The notes below the pieces were generated by a model. It made no database searches. It had not been told where the DNA came from and worked only from the letters and a program-made list of their open reading frames with translations. 40,042 bases of DNA from CAWVWD01 sp965662365 (GTDB lineage: Bacteria; Bacteroidota; Bacteroidia; Chitinophagales; Saprospiraceae), in the NCBI GenBank assembly GCA_965662365.1, contig CBFIHR010000038.1:1-40042 (forward strand). Direction: 5' to 3'. Of this stretch, positions 1 to 8,724 are shown piece by piece. Each line of letters begins with the position of its first letter. Position 1 is the first letter of the stretch. A program made the position numbers and the translations under genes.

Positions 1-166
1 TATCATCTAAATCCAACCATTCTAAGTCTTGTTTTTGGAAAACATCTTGCGGTAGGGACGTGAGTCCTTGTCCGTTTAAATCCAATTCTTTATCGTTTTC
101 TGTATTACAGTAAGATAACGTTAATACGATTACCGTAGCAATAGTAATAATAAAGGTGTTTTTCAT
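1..166 (-). CDS. Leucine-rich-repeat lipoprotein, N-terminal part (runs off the window)
   Basis: Reading the minus strand from an ATG at 164-166 gives about 55 residues with no stop before the window edge. The first part is a lipoprotein signal (MKNTFIITIATVIVLTLSYC), with Cys20 as the likely lipidated residue. It is followed by LDLNGQGLTSLPQDVF and then EWLDLD, which has the spacing of bacterial leucine-rich repeats (LxLxxxxLxxLPxxVF). The protein is therefore probably an outer-membrane-anchored LRR protein, a fold used for protein-protein contacts. Its ligand and total length cannot be told from here. The start is chosen because it gives a proper signal sequence. Confidence 0.75.
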   Translation of the reverse strand, partial: MKNTFIITIATVIVLTLSYCNTENDKELDLNGQGLTSLPQDVFQKQDLEWLDLDD

Positions 167-600
167 TTGAATCTTTTTTTGATAAATGTTTAAAAATATT
201 TACTGTAAATGCCTTTATATAATCCTTCTTTATGTTGTATGACCAAAGATAAATCCAGTACCTCCACAAAGCAATACCCTCCAGAGGTGATTTTTTAGTT
301 TAAAATTGGCTTTCGCCAAATGATAGCCTGTGGGAAATTAAAAATTGGAGAATTGAAAATTCTTTGATGAAGGCGGAGGTTTTATTCTCGTAAATAAATG
401 AAGTAGCATCGAGGTTTAACCATGATAAAGCTTTATTACTTTCCTACAGTTGGAATTTTACCATCATAATCTCGACTTTTCTATCCTGCAAATCGCATCA
501 ATCGACTTTTTAATGGAAATATTCCAAATGAGAATGGAAAAGGCCTTTTCACAAGCATAGGATTGGCCACGCTACTTCGTTTTAAGGATTTTTTTTTGTG
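167..600. other. Intergenic stretch upstream of array 1
   Basis: I see no gene here. A lone unit-like sequence (GGAAATATTCCAAAT at 515-529) resembles the units of the array that begins at 601. An 8-bp inverted match (GAAGTAGC near 400 and GCTACTTC near 571) spans most of the stretch and could mark the ends of an element, but it is too short to prove it. Confidence 0.4.
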
Positions 601-762
601 GGAAAATATTCTCCAAGTTGGAGTATTATTTCTCAACTTTGGGAGAATGTTTTCCAAATTGGAAAATAATTTTTTAAATTTGGGAAAGTATGCTCCAGTT
701 TGGAAGATTATTTCCTAAGTTTTAGTTAATGTTCTCCAAATTGGAGGACGATTTCCCAAAAT
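601..762 (+). repeat. Array 1: eight degenerate tandem units of 19-21 nt
   Basis: Units begin at 601, 620, 641, 661, 682, 702, 723 and 743 (lengths 19, 21, 20, 21, 20, 21, 20, 20). They share the shape GGRRRAT, then RTTYTCC, then AAATT. Odd units keep TTCTCCAA-type cores and even units ATTATTTCY-type cores, giving a super-period of 40-41 nt. At several junctions the end of one unit can pair with the start of the next across a short AAnTT-like loop, and the stem sequence changes on both sides: CTCC/GGAG at 1-2, TTCTC/GAGAA at 2-3, TTTTCC/GGAAAA at 3-4. The 6-7 junction pairs poorly. The mix of 20- and 21-nt units breaks any reading frame, so the array is non-coding. It ends 185 nt before the DUF6261 gene on the same strand. 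Function is unknown. Confidence 0.85.
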
Positions 763-947
763 ATTTTTTTGATGTTTTTACACTGTTTTGCAGTTTTTCG
801 TACTGGGGTTTTCTAAAAACGAGGCGGTTGAGGACTTTTACTTGCGTTAAATGCGTAAAATCCTATAAATTGAAAGGAAATAAGGCAGCCGATTTCATTA
901 AACAGTTCTGTAACAGACCATTTTCTAATATTTAATTCATCGTTACC

Positions 948-1619
948 ATGTCAAATAAGATTTATTTTAATAGCCTAAACAACGGCAAATTCGTCACCTT
1001 CATGCGTGATGTCATAACCCTTTACAACAGCGTATCACTGCCTGCCCTTGCTCCTTTTGTGACGGCTTTGTCTGATGCTACTGTCGATTTGAATGCTGCT
1101 TATCGGCAAGAACGAGGCAGTCAATTAACAAAGCGTCTGCAGGAGCTGGACGAACGTCGAGATAATGCAATTCTGGGAATCAAGGGGATTGTAAAAAGTC
1201 ATTTTTATCATGTGAATCCGAGTATGCGACGGGCTGCCGACCTCCTTCTTCGCAGTATGAATAAGTACGGTAAACGCATTAACAAGATGGGTATGCAAGA
1301 GGAAAGCGTTACAATCAAGGCTTTGCTCGACGAATGGACAACCGATGCACTCCTCGCAGATGCTATCAATTTATTGCATCTTCAAGATTGGCAACAGGAA
1401 TTGACTGCTGCAAATACGGCTTTTCAAACGGTCTTTATGGATAGGATACTAGAGAAAGCAGCGAAGCAAATTCCTTCGTTCACAAAACAGCGGCGGCCTG
1501 TCATCACTTTATACCGCAAACTTAAACGTCAAACGTTGGCTCATGCCGAAATCGACCCGACGACTTACTCTGTTATCGTGAGTCAGTTGAATGAGTTGAT
1601 TAAAAAATATCGGGTTTGA
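948..1619 (+). CDS. DUF6261 family protein
   Basis: A 223-residue predicted cytosolic protein with no signal peptide or membrane segment. It looks almost wholly helical. I recognise the DUF6261 pattern of Bacteroidota: an N-terminal LNNGKFVTFMRDV segment (about residues 9-21), a central ELDERRDNAILGIKG segment (about 66-80) followed by HVNPSMRRAA, a YGKRINKMG motif, and a C-terminal helix ending LNELIKKY. The family has no known biochemical function; I recall it only as a domain of unknown function. The gene is visibly richer in G+C and in CTG/CTC-type codons than its neighbours, which hints at a different history. It stands alone, preceded by array 1 and followed by a palindromic hairpin at 1681-1751. 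The start is the first ATG of the frame. Confidence 0.78.
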   Translation: MSNKIYFNSLNNGKFVTFMRDVITLYNSVSLPALAPFVTALSDATVDLNAAYRQERGSQLTKRLQELDERRDNAILGIKGIVKSHFYHVNPSMRRAADLLLRSMNKYGKRINKMGMQEESVTIKALLDEWTTDALLADAINLLHLQDWQQELTAANTAFQTVFMDRILEKAAKQIPSFTKQRRPVITLYRKLKRQTLAHAEIDPTTYSVIVSQLNELIKKYRV

Positions 1620-1680
1620 GGTTACTCTGCAGCTACCATGTCTATACAAATAGGCAACGGCTGATTTTCTCTACTCTTAG

Positions 1681-1751
1681 CCTCCCCTTAATCCCTCTAA
1701 AGTAGAGCAATTACAGACCATATTTCTCTACTTTGAAGAAGTTAGGGGAGG
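1681..1751. repeat. REP-like palindromic element
   Basis: Outer arms CCTCCCCTTAA (1681-1691) and GTTAGGGGAGG (1741-1751), and inner arms TCTAAAGTAGAG (1696-1707) and CTCTACTTTGA (1726-1736), form one nested hairpin with a loop at 1708-1725. It resembles the short intergenic palindromes scattered through Bacteroidota genomes. It could also end transcription of the DUF6261 gene, but no T run follows. Confidence 0.6.
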
Positions 1752-1831
1752 TTAAAAACTAATTTTTAAATACCTTTAATACCTTGCCCATCTATTAGGA
1801 GGTTGATAGGCTGTAGGTTGTGTAGCACTTA

Positions 1832-3364
1832 TTAATCATTCTTCGGAATTACCACTGTCTGTATCGCTTTTCCGCTAATTTGTAAATTTACCGATTGCCC
1901 ATTCAAATTAATAGAAAAAGTCTTTGACGCTTCACCTTCATTTAACAACACCACAACAATATTATCCTCTTGCTCAACCGCTGTCACCTGTAGCGCTTCG
2001 TCGCTGCATGCTAAACCGATACGCTTCGCACCAGGACGAATGTATTTGCTAAAGTGGGCTAACGTATAATAAATTGGTGTGAAATATACTTCATCGGCTT
2101 CCTCATCTACAATCACCGGAGCAACGCACCAATTCTTGAACCAGTTCGGGCCACCTTGACGATTTAAAACCATATTCCAATCGACCCAACCATCAACATG
2201 ATTATTCAAGCAGCCGATAATATCACGAGCATAGCGATACACGGGAACATACTTTGGGTGTAGCGGTTTGTCTTTTTCGGGTGCCCAATCCCAGCCCCAA
2301 TCTGTACCTTCTTTTGACCAATACCAAGCATCGTCTTGCCAATGTGGAATTTCGGAATCTACGCAGGCTTCGGATTGAATGATGTGTTTATTCGGTGCTT
2401 TTTCGTGTGCATATTGCAATTCATCAGGAAATACTTCATAGGTACTGGCGTACCAATGTACCGCCACGCCATCAAAATATTTTGAAGTCGCTTCATTTTG
2501 ATACATATCATCGACCCATTCTTTGAGGTGTTCCCGATTTTGGTCGTAGCCCAGAATTTTTACAGCTCTTTTTCCATCTTTTTCTAATTGCGGCCCTAAA
2601 TGATTTTGCACAAAATTAGTCATTTCGGCAGGCGTATAGTGCATACTTTCCCAGTTGTTTCCATTTCCAAGCGGCTCATTTTCAACGGTTATCCCCCAGA
2701 TATCAATACCTTCCGCTTTGTACGCCTCAAGGTATTTTGAGAAAAACAAAGCCCAAGTATCGTAGTACTCTGGTAACAGCTTTCCACCGACCCATGCTTT
2801 ATTGTCTTTCATCCACGGCGGTGCTGTCCACGGCGAAGAGATGATTTTGAAACCATCTTTTGAAATCGCCATTGCATCTTTAATCATCGGAATAATGTCG
2901 TCTTTATCTTCTTCGATTGAGAAATTCGTTAAAGCGGTATCTCCTTCGACCGATGCGTAAGAATATTGACTTAATGAAAAATCACAAGAGTTAATATGCG
3001 TTCTGGTCAAGGAATAGTTCGCTCCATTTTCACCAAAGTATGCCTCCAGTATTTTTTTTCGGTTTGCTTCACTTAACTTATTTAATAAATAAGCCGATGC
3101 TTCCGTAAATGAGCCACCAAAACCTGTAATTGTCTGATACTTTTCATCAGGATTCAAAGTGATTTTAATTGTAGGCTCTTTTTCGGGAAACGCTGATATT
3201 TGCATAAGTTTATTACCTTTCGCAGATGTTTCATAAACTTTTACTTTCATAGATTCACTGGATATATCGTTATTATTCCCTTCCAAAGGCTTTTTAGGCG
3301 TACATGTTATTAGCATCGTACTTATAAATACAAGAAAACTAATTTTTGAAAATATTTTTATCAT
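1832..3364 (-). CDS. Glycoside hydrolase family 30 lipoprotein (glucosylceramidase-like)
   Basis: A 510-residue exported retaining glycosidase of the GH30 family, which cleaves beta-glycosidic links such as those in glucosylceramide or beta-1,6-glucans. The start at 3364 is chosen because it gives a lipoprotein signal with lipobox LITC and Cys21; a longer in-frame ATG at 3421 adds 19 residues and spoils it. Family motifs are GFGGSFTEAS (81-90), a TRTHINSCDFS block near 120-130, SSPWTAPPWMK (176-186), VENEP with the acid/base Glu230, and IIQSEAC with the nucleophile Glu332. The C-terminal 80 or so residues look like the beta-sandwich that accompanies this barrel. It probably sits on the cell surface or in the periplasm. 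The exact substrate cannot be read from sequence. Confidence 0.9.
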   Translation of the reverse strand: MIKIFSKISFLVFISTMLITCTPKKPLEGNNNDISSESMKVKVYETSAKGNKLMQISAFPEKEPTIKITLNPDEKYQTITGFGGSFTEASAYLLNKLSEANRKKILEAYFGENGANYSLTRTHINSCDFSLSQYSYASVEGDTALTNFSIEEDKDDIIPMIKDAMAISKDGFKIISSPWTAPPWMKDNKAWVGGKLLPEYYDTWALFFSKYLEAYKAEGIDIWGITVENEPLGNGNNWESMHYTPAEMTNFVQNHLGPQLEKDGKRAVKILGYDQNREHLKEWVDDMYQNEATSKYFDGVAVHWYASTYEVFPDELQYAHEKAPNKHIIQSEACVDSEIPHWQDDAWYWSKEGTDWGWDWAPEKDKPLHPKYVPVYRYARDIIGCLNNHVDGWVDWNMVLNRQGGPNWFKNWCVAPVIVDEEADEVYFTPIYYTLAHFSKYIRPGAKRIGLACSDEALQVTAVEQEDNIVVVLLNEGEASKTFSINLNGQSVNLQISGKAIQTVVIPKND

Positions 3365-3437
3365 AATATTGGTTTGTAAATTTAGAATAAGGTCCACTAT
3401 TAAAACGGAATAGCAATACATATTTTGACAACATAAA

Positions 3438-3467
3438 AAGGTCGAATGTAAAAAAACATTCGACCTT
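3438..3467 (-). terminator. Intrinsic terminator of clpP
   Basis: A 12-bp perfect stem (AAGGTCGAATGT at 3438-3449 and its complement at 3456-3467) with a 6-nt A loop. Read on the minus strand it follows the clpP stop and leads into a T run. Confidence 0.9.
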
Positions 3468-3489
3468 GCTGAAAAAACTGTTTTACTGG

Positions 3490-4179
3490 CTATCCTCTTG
3501 CCAACACTTCATCGACTAAACCATATTCTTTAGCGGCAGGTGCTTTCATCCAATTGTCACGATCACAATCTGCCTCGATTTTATCATACGGCTGACCGGT
3601 GTGATGTGCTAAGATATCGTACAACTCTTTTTGTAATTCTTTGATGAGTTTATACGAAATTTCCATATCAGATACCTGACCTTGCATGCCCCCTAACGGT
3701 TGATGAATCATCACACGGCTATGTGGCAAACACGTTCTTTTACCTGTCGTTCCGGCTGCTAACAGTACCGCTCCCATTGATGCGGCTAAACCAGTACAGA
3801 TTGTCGCTACATCTGGCGAGACATATTGCATGGTATCATAAATGCCTAAACCATCAATCACAGAACCGCCCGGGCTATTGATAAACATCTGAATATCACG
3901 CTTCGGGTCAGTCGATTCTAAGAAAAGCATTTGAGCTTGAATGACATTAGACACGTAAGAATTGACAGGTACGCCCATAAAGATGATTCTATCCATCATC
4001 AAACGAGAGAATACATCCAAACCAACAATATTCATTTGGCGTTCCTCAATAACATTTGGTGTAAACCCTTGAATGTTTGGAACTCCAGCTGTGGATTGAT
4101 CCATGTAGTTTTCAAGGTGCATGCTATTCATGCCCAAATGTTTGACCGCATATTTTTTAAACTCATTTTGGTTAAACAT
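3490..4179 (-). CDS. clpP: ATP-dependent Clp protease proteolytic subunit
   Basis: ClpP is the serine peptidase barrel that degrades proteins fed to it by Clp ATPases in the cytosol. The 229-residue product carries the full triad: Ser134 in GLAASMGAV, His159 in VMIHQPLGG and Asp208 in DRDNWM, with the same spacing as the Escherichia coli enzyme. NSPGGSVIDG (101-110) is the oxyanion/substrate strand. The frame stays open upstream to a TTG at 4188. The ATG at 4179 is preferred because it gives MFNQNEFKKYAVKHLGM, which matches the usual N-terminus of Bacteroidota ClpP. No clpX or tig lies next to it here. It has its own terminator. Confidence 0.95.
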   Translation of the reverse strand: MFNQNEFKKYAVKHLGMNSMHLENYMDQSTAGVPNIQGFTPNVIEERQMNIVGLDVFSRLMMDRIIFMGVPVNSYVSNVIQAQMLFLESTDPKRDIQMFINSPGGSVIDGLGIYDTMQYVSPDVATICTGLAASMGAVLLAAGTTGKRTCLPHSRVMIHQPLGGMQGQVSDMEISYKLIKELQKELYDILAHHTGQPYDKIEADCDRDNWMKAPAAKEYGLVDEVLARG

Positions 4180-4502
4180 AGCAACCAATTTTTTTATGCT
4201 TTTATGAATGTTTACCGGTGATTTATTAATAATTACCGATTAGTCAATAATTCAATAAATCAAGGGTAATTATGTTCATTTATAAGCTATATGTAATAAA
4301 ATATTTATTTGTTTTTGTAGAACTTTCTGTATCTAAAATTAGTCAACACCTATAAAAGGATGTAGCAATTTTAATAAAAAAATCAATTTTATTCTATCAA
4401 ATACTCCTATTGTTTATCAATTATTTGTCCAAAGCGATAATTTAACAAACAACCATCTAATTGACAGTATTATCTTGTCAAGATGACAGGTTACGCTCTC
4501 TT
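4180..4502. other. AT-rich intergenic region upstream of clpP
   Basis: A run of about 320 bases with no convincing gene, repeat or hairpin. It should hold the clpP promoter, read on the minus strand, but I could not find a clean TAnnTTTG box. Confidence 0.4.
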
Positions 4503-5294
4503 TTATTTTTGCTTATCTTTTACAGGCTCGTATTTCTTCAGTTGAGCCTCCATCGATAAGTCCGCCTCTTTGACGACTTCGCCAGCTTCGTATTGATACA
4601 ATATGTAGCGGTTGACTTTTTGAGTACCGTCCTTAGCTATCGCTTTATAGACCCAATCGCCGGTTCGTTTGCCATTTTTATAATTCCCCGTCCAAATTTC
4701 ATCTTCTGTCGTTCCGAAGGTTCTTATTTCGTAATACCCTTGCATCTGACCATTGTTCACAATCCCTTTCAATACCGTGTTTCCGGCCTCATCAAATAGA
4801 TTAACAACACCATTGACCTCACCGTTTAATATGGTCAACTTAGCCTTATAACCAGATTTATCAGCCGTTTCAAACAGTTCTAAATAATCTAATCGAACAT
4901 AAGCAATTTCATCTAAATACGATTTAATGAGCATAAAGGTCGAGTCAGAAAAGGGAATGATATAATCACAAAAATCAATATTACCATTATTCAAATCTGA
5001 AAAAATCAAATAGCGTTCTCCTTTTTCCAGTTGAAACGAACAAGAAGTAATACAATCCGAGTAAAGTGTTGTTCTAAAATCTAATTTCCCTTTATAATTT
5101 TTTTCAACAAAAGCTTGATGAGAGATTTTATTGTTCTCTCCACATTCTTCTACCTCGGTCACCGTTGCCAAAAAAACGTTTTTCGACTCCAGGAGATACA
5201 TAAATGAATTATCGTATCGCTGACATTCACAGGCTTCTGTTGACGACACGTTTAGCATAACAACGCTAATCAATAAAAATATTATTTTTCTCAT
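4503..5294 (-). CDS. Secreted protein with TIMP/NTR-like N-terminus and MORN-like C-terminus
   Basis: I do not recognise a named family. The 263-residue protein starts with a signal peptide (about residues 1-20), cleaved just before ACECQ, so that a Cys-x-Cys pair (Cys22, Cys24) stands at the mature N-terminus as in TIMP/netrin-like domains. Further cysteines (DCITSCSF and FCDY) could form the disulfides. The second half (about 150-235) has GNTVLKGIVNNGQMQGYYEI and WTGNYKNGKRTGDWVYK, the tandem G-x-x-x-x-G-x-W pattern of MORN/YwqK-like repeats. It is probably periplasmic or outer-surface. The WG-repeat gene lies upstream on the same strand about 130 nt away, so co-transcription is possible but not shown. 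Confidence 0.6.
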   Translation of the reverse strand: MRKIIFLLISVVMLNVSSTEACECQRYDNSFMYLLESKNVFLATVTEVEECGENNKISHQAFVEKNYKGKLDFRTTLYSDCITSCSFQLEKGERYLIFSDLNNGNIDFCDYIIPFSDSTFMLIKSYLDEIAYVRLDYLELFETADKSGYKAKLTILNGEVNGVVNLFDEAGNTVLKGIVNNGQMQGYYEIRTFGTTEDEIWTGNYKNGKRTGDWVYKAIAKDGTQKVNRYILYQYEAGEVVKEADLSMEAQLKKYEPVKDKQK

Positions 5295-5423
5295 TATTCG
5301 TATATAGTTATAAGCTTTAAGACCTTATTGCATTCTATGAATTGCTACAAAAATATTATCAATTTACAAAATAGTCTGATATCATTGAGTAATTTGACTT
5401 TTTTATCCCAAATTCTATTAAAT

Positions 5424-7238
5424 TTATTGGCAACTTCCTATGATATTTCCCTTTTTATCAATCAAATAACACTTTCGTCCTTTTTGTACTTTAGCGATTC
5501 CATCAACAAAGAAATCAATTTTGTGATACTTAAAAGGAATCACAACCACGCCATTTCTATCAATAAACCCCCATTTTTTACCTTTCAAAGCCTTTGCGAT
5601 ACCATCACGAAAGTCACTGACTGCATCATATTTTGCATCAATTACCATATCGCCTTGTCGATTCACAAAACCCCATTTTTCTTTTTGTTTTACTTTTAGT
5701 AAATCTTCGATAAAGTATTTACCAATGTCTTCATATTCCAACGGAATCACGATTTCCCCCGCTTCATTAATAAAGCCATATTGTCCATTTTGCGATACAC
5801 GCACCAGGCCTCGATAAAAACTACTCGCATCATCATATTCTATCGGAATAACGATTCCACCATTTTTATTAATAAAGCCGTATTTGAACCCGTTTTTATC
5901 CTCATTCTCAAGGCTGACCTGTGCCAAGCCATATTGAAACCGCTTAATTTCATTGTATTTTATAGGAATAATCACCCTGCCGTCATAGTTAATCGCCCCC
6001 CAGTTTCTATTCTTATAAACGAGTGCCAGACCATGTTCAAAAGGTTTTAAATTTTGATATTGATGTGCCAAAAGTGTTTCCCCTTTTGGCGAAATCAAGC
6101 CATAACCACCATTTTTCAAAGCAATACTTCGCCCTTCTCTAAACGCTCCAATATTAGAATATTCGAACGGGATAAGTGCTTTCTGATTTCGGTCAATTAC
6201 ACCCCAATTATTTGATTTTTGAACTCTGGCACCGACTAATTGAGGGTATTTTGTATCATCATAAAGATTTGAAAATGAACGAACTTTCTCATATTCTATC
6301 GGAATCACTACCGTGCCGTTTTTATCAACAAAACCCCACTTAAACTGCTTAGAAACAGCGGCTAATCCATGCGTAAAATTTCTAATCTTTTCATATTCAA
6401 ATGGTACAACAACCTCATTCTTAAGGTTAATCACACCGTAAACATCGCCTTTTTTAGCAATACTTAACCCTGCCGAAAAAGACTGCAACTCATCGTATTC
6501 AATCGGAATAACAACTGCACCATATTTATCAATCGCTCCATACTTACCACGCTGCCGAATTACCGCTGCACCATCTGAAAACGAATACACAAAATCATAT
6601 TGAAAATCAATCGCTGCCTTTCCTGACTTATCAATAAAGCCCCATTTATTATTATTCCGAACCGCTGCCAGACCATTAAAAAAAGATTCCGCATAATAAT
6701 ACTCAATCGGAATAACAACTGCACCTTTTTCATTAATAAAACCATATCGATCATCCTTTTCGACTCGTGCCAAACCCTCTCGGAAATCACTGATATAATC
6801 GTACATAATAGGAATCACAGCGGAATCATTTGTATTCACAAACCCCCAAAGTTCGTCTAAACAAACCAGCGCCATACTATTCTGAAACGATTGAGCATAA
6901 TTATACTTTAACGGAATTTCCCATTCTAATTCTGTATTCAAAAAACCATACTTGTCATTATTTTTAACTAATGCCAAGCCATTTTCAAAAGGGTTTATTT
7001 TATCATAAACCGTTGGTAACACTTCTTTTCCGTTGATATGAGCAATGCCGTACAAACCGTTTCGCCTTACGGCAAATAAAGTATCTGCAAATGATAAGTT
7101 TCGAGGAATTTTTACAAGATCATAGCGTTCACTCCACCTTGAAACCTTCTTTTTAATCTCATTTTGAAAGTGATAAGATTTTTGTGCAAAGGTTTGAAAA
7201 GTGATCAATAATAAGATTAGTGTTAGTGTGTTTTTCAT
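5424..7238 (-). CDS. Secreted WG-repeat protein
   Basis: A 604-residue protein with a signal peptide (MKNTLTLILLLITFQTFA, cut before Q) and about sixteen copies of a roughly 34-residue WG/KWG repeat. In each, a K-[WY]-G-[FVAL]-[IV] core is followed by a turn (DKNG, NEKG, NRQG), then VVIPIEY, then a FxxGLAxV strand. Such repeats build beta-rich solenoid or propeller-like folds; their binding partners are generally unknown. The last repeat is altered (KCYLIDKKG), with Cys replacing Trp and Tyr replacing Gly. The repeats are well diverged from each other, so recent expansion is not evident. The start is the ATG that gives the signal peptide. Confidence 0.88.
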   Translation of the reverse strand: MKNTLTLILLLITFQTFAQKSYHFQNEIKKKVSRWSERYDLVKIPRNLSFADTLFAVRRNGLYGIAHINGKEVLPTVYDKINPFENGLALVKNNDKYGFLNTELEWEIPLKYNYAQSFQNSMALVCLDELWGFVNTNDSAVIPIMYDYISDFREGLARVEKDDRYGFINEKGAVVIPIEYYYAESFFNGLAAVRNNNKWGFIDKSGKAAIDFQYDFVYSFSDGAAVIRQRGKYGAIDKYGAVVIPIEYDELQSFSAGLSIAKKGDVYGVINLKNEVVVPFEYEKIRNFTHGLAAVSKQFKWGFVDKNGTVVIPIEYEKVRSFSNLYDDTKYPQLVGARVQKSNNWGVIDRNQKALIPFEYSNIGAFREGRSIALKNGGYGLISPKGETLLAHQYQNLKPFEHGLALVYKNRNWGAINYDGRVIIPIKYNEIKRFQYGLAQVSLENEDKNGFKYGFINKNGGIVIPIEYDDASSFYRGLVRVSQNGQYGFINEAGEIVIPLEYEDIGKYFIEDLLKVKQKEKWGFVNRQGDMVIDAKYDAVSDFRDGIAKALKGKKWGFIDRNGVVVIPFKYHKIDFFVDGIAKVQKGRKCYLIDKKGNIIGSCQ

Positions 7239-7279
7239 TTTATTAGTTTAATTATTCAATCAATCTACTACAAATTAAA

Positions 7280-7320
7280 ACAGATTAAACGAAATTGAAA
7301 ACTCAACTCATTTAATCTGT
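7280..7320 (-). terminator. Possible terminator of the S51 peptidase gene
   Basis: Ten-bp perfect arms (ACAGATTAAA at 7280-7289, TTTAATCTGT at 7311-7320) with a 21-nt loop. On the minus strand it is followed by TTTTAATTTG. It is AT-rich and long-looped, hence weak. Confidence 0.45.
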
Positions 7321-7375
7321 CTTGATTAATGATTTATGCTAACTTTATAACGTCATTTTTACGAGAAGTCGTCTA

Positions 7376-8695
7376 TCAAATCTTCAAAAACAAAACTATA
7401 CCAACCTTTTCACCACTCTGAATTTCAACAATATAACTGCCCTTTTTCAAATCTGAAATATCTATATTTAACTTAGAAGTCGTTTTCATCAGTTGACCAT
7501 TTACATCAAAAATTTGTATTTTTTCAATATCCGAAATATCCGAAATATCCGAAATATCCGTTTCAATCGCCAAAAAATCACTTACTGGATTTGGTAAAAT
7601 TTTAATTTGATTAGACATATCAATCGGATTTGCATTTACGGAACAGTTCATTTGCGTACTCACACTTTCATTCAACGTTCCATTTGTTACATACCAATTT
7701 TTCCATTCGCCGCCAGTTCCACTTTCCCAAGTATTGAGGTTGAAGGTATTTGAGCCATCAGTTTTACCTTTGATAGTGTAAACTTTTACGGCCTTTCCAC
7801 CCAAATTCCAGTCTAAAGGTTGTCCATTTACCAATGTTTCAGGCGTAGGATTGATGTTTTCACAATTGACTTGCAAAAAATAAACGTTGTCATCATATTG
7901 AGGATATTCGCCAAACGCATGAGCAATTCCATTTTCATCAATACAGACTGCCGTGTATTCGTCACACGCAATTCCACGAGCATCTACACCATAATCGTGT
8001 AACATTCGGGCTAAAAAAACCATGTGTCGCCCTTTTCTATCCGGGTCGTCGTAGTGTGTGTCGGTCACTACGTTTTCTAAAAAATCAACATTTAAGAAGT
8101 CCATAGAATCGACCGTAACATTCGATGTGAAAGGATTATTCAACGCGGTTGTAGAAGTCACCGAACCATTTTGAGCCGAAAAATAATAATCACCCAGAAT
8201 CGCCATGCCGGCACTCGTTCCACCGATGACAATGTTTCGATTTTGTAAACCATCATTGATTAAACTATCTATTGCGGTATTTCGCCAATACGACACATAA
8301 TTCCACTGATTGCCGCCAGCAAACCAAATCGCTTCGGCTTCTGCAACTCGCTGCTGCACGTAACTATCATTCGCCGCTAAGGCATTATTAAAAACAATCG
8401 TTTCAACCGAATTTATCGTTACGCCTAATTGTGAATAAAAATACGGATTGTAACCATCAGAACCGCTCGCTCGCAGTACTAAAACATCACCACCATCTGC
8501 ACGTTGCAAAAACCATTTCATCGCATCGTCACTTTCACCGGCACCGCCCACCAGACAAGTGCCACCTTGCGGATTCACACTTACATCTGCGGTATCACCT
8601 GTAAGATAAGATATATAATTCTGCCCAGAAATAACCGTAAAACTAATTATTACATAAACGCAAGTTAATATACTTTTCAAATGATGTTTTAACAC
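7376..8695 (-). CDS. Peptidase S51 (cyanophycinase-like) with T9SS sorting domain
   Basis: A 439-residue secreted serine peptidase of the S51/cyanophycinase type, related to class I glutamine amidotransferase folds. After a signal peptide (residues 1-24) come CLVGGAGES (47-55), WFAGGNQ (124-130) and the nucleophile elbow IGGTSAGMA with Ser161. The TDTHYDDPDRKGR segment resembles the family's DxHF..RxR region. The C-terminal part (from about IKILPNPVSDF onward) is a type A T9SS sorting domain that directs export across the outer membrane. Between catalytic and sorting regions lies a DISDISDISDI stretch encoded by a 9-nt tandem repeat. Cyanophycin itself is an unlikely substrate for an exported enzyme; a peptide substrate is more plausible. 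Confidence 0.85.
   Translation of the reverse strand: MLKHHLKSILTCVYVIISFTVISGQNYISYLTGDTADVSVNPQGGTCLVGGAGESDDAMKWFLQRADGGDVLVLRASGSDGYNPYFYSQLGVTINSVETIVFNNALAANDSYVQQRVAEAEAIWFAGGNQWNYVSYWRNTAIDSLINDGLQNRNIVIGGTSAGMAILGDYYFSAQNGSVTSTTALNNPFTSNVTVDSMDFLNVDFLENVVTDTHYDDPDRKGRHMVFLARMLHDYGVDARGIACDEYTAVCIDENGIAHAFGEYPQYDDNVYFLQVNCENINPTPETLVNGQPLDWNLGGKAVKVYTIKGKTDGSNTFNLNTWESGTGGEWKNWYVTNGTLNESVSTQMNCSVNANPIDMSNQIKILPNPVSDFLAIETDISDISDISDIEKIQIFDVNGQLMKTTSKLNIDISDLKKGSYIVEIQSGEKVGIVLFLKI
7527..7560 (-). repeat. 9-nt tandem repeat, 3.8 copies, in frame
   Basis: ATATCCGAA is repeated exactly on the plus strand inside the S51 gene and encodes Asp-Ile-Ser units. Its length is a multiple of three, so copy-number change would lengthen or shorten the linker before the sorting domain without a frameshift. 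Confidence 0.9.
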
Positions 8696-8724
8696 TCCGT
8701 TGTTAATTTTTAATTCAAAAAAAA

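Noticed and set aside
601..762. CRISPR array
   Set aside because: Units are 20-21 nt with no constant repeat plus unique spacer pattern, and no cas genes are present. The same reasoning holds for 19915-20144.
729..935. A 68-codon ORF between array 1 and the DUF6261 gene
   Set aside because: It begins inside the array and has no recognisable domain or signal. Composition is that of random AT-rich DNA.
4186..4188. TTG as the start of clpP, and TTG at 17423 as the start of ligA
   Set aside because: Both have an in-frame ATG downstream that gives the normal family N-terminus.
5328..5699. A 123-codon plus-strand ORF, and others opposite the WG-repeat gene
   Set aside because: They are shadows of the repeated minus-strand coding sequence; repeats keep several frames open.
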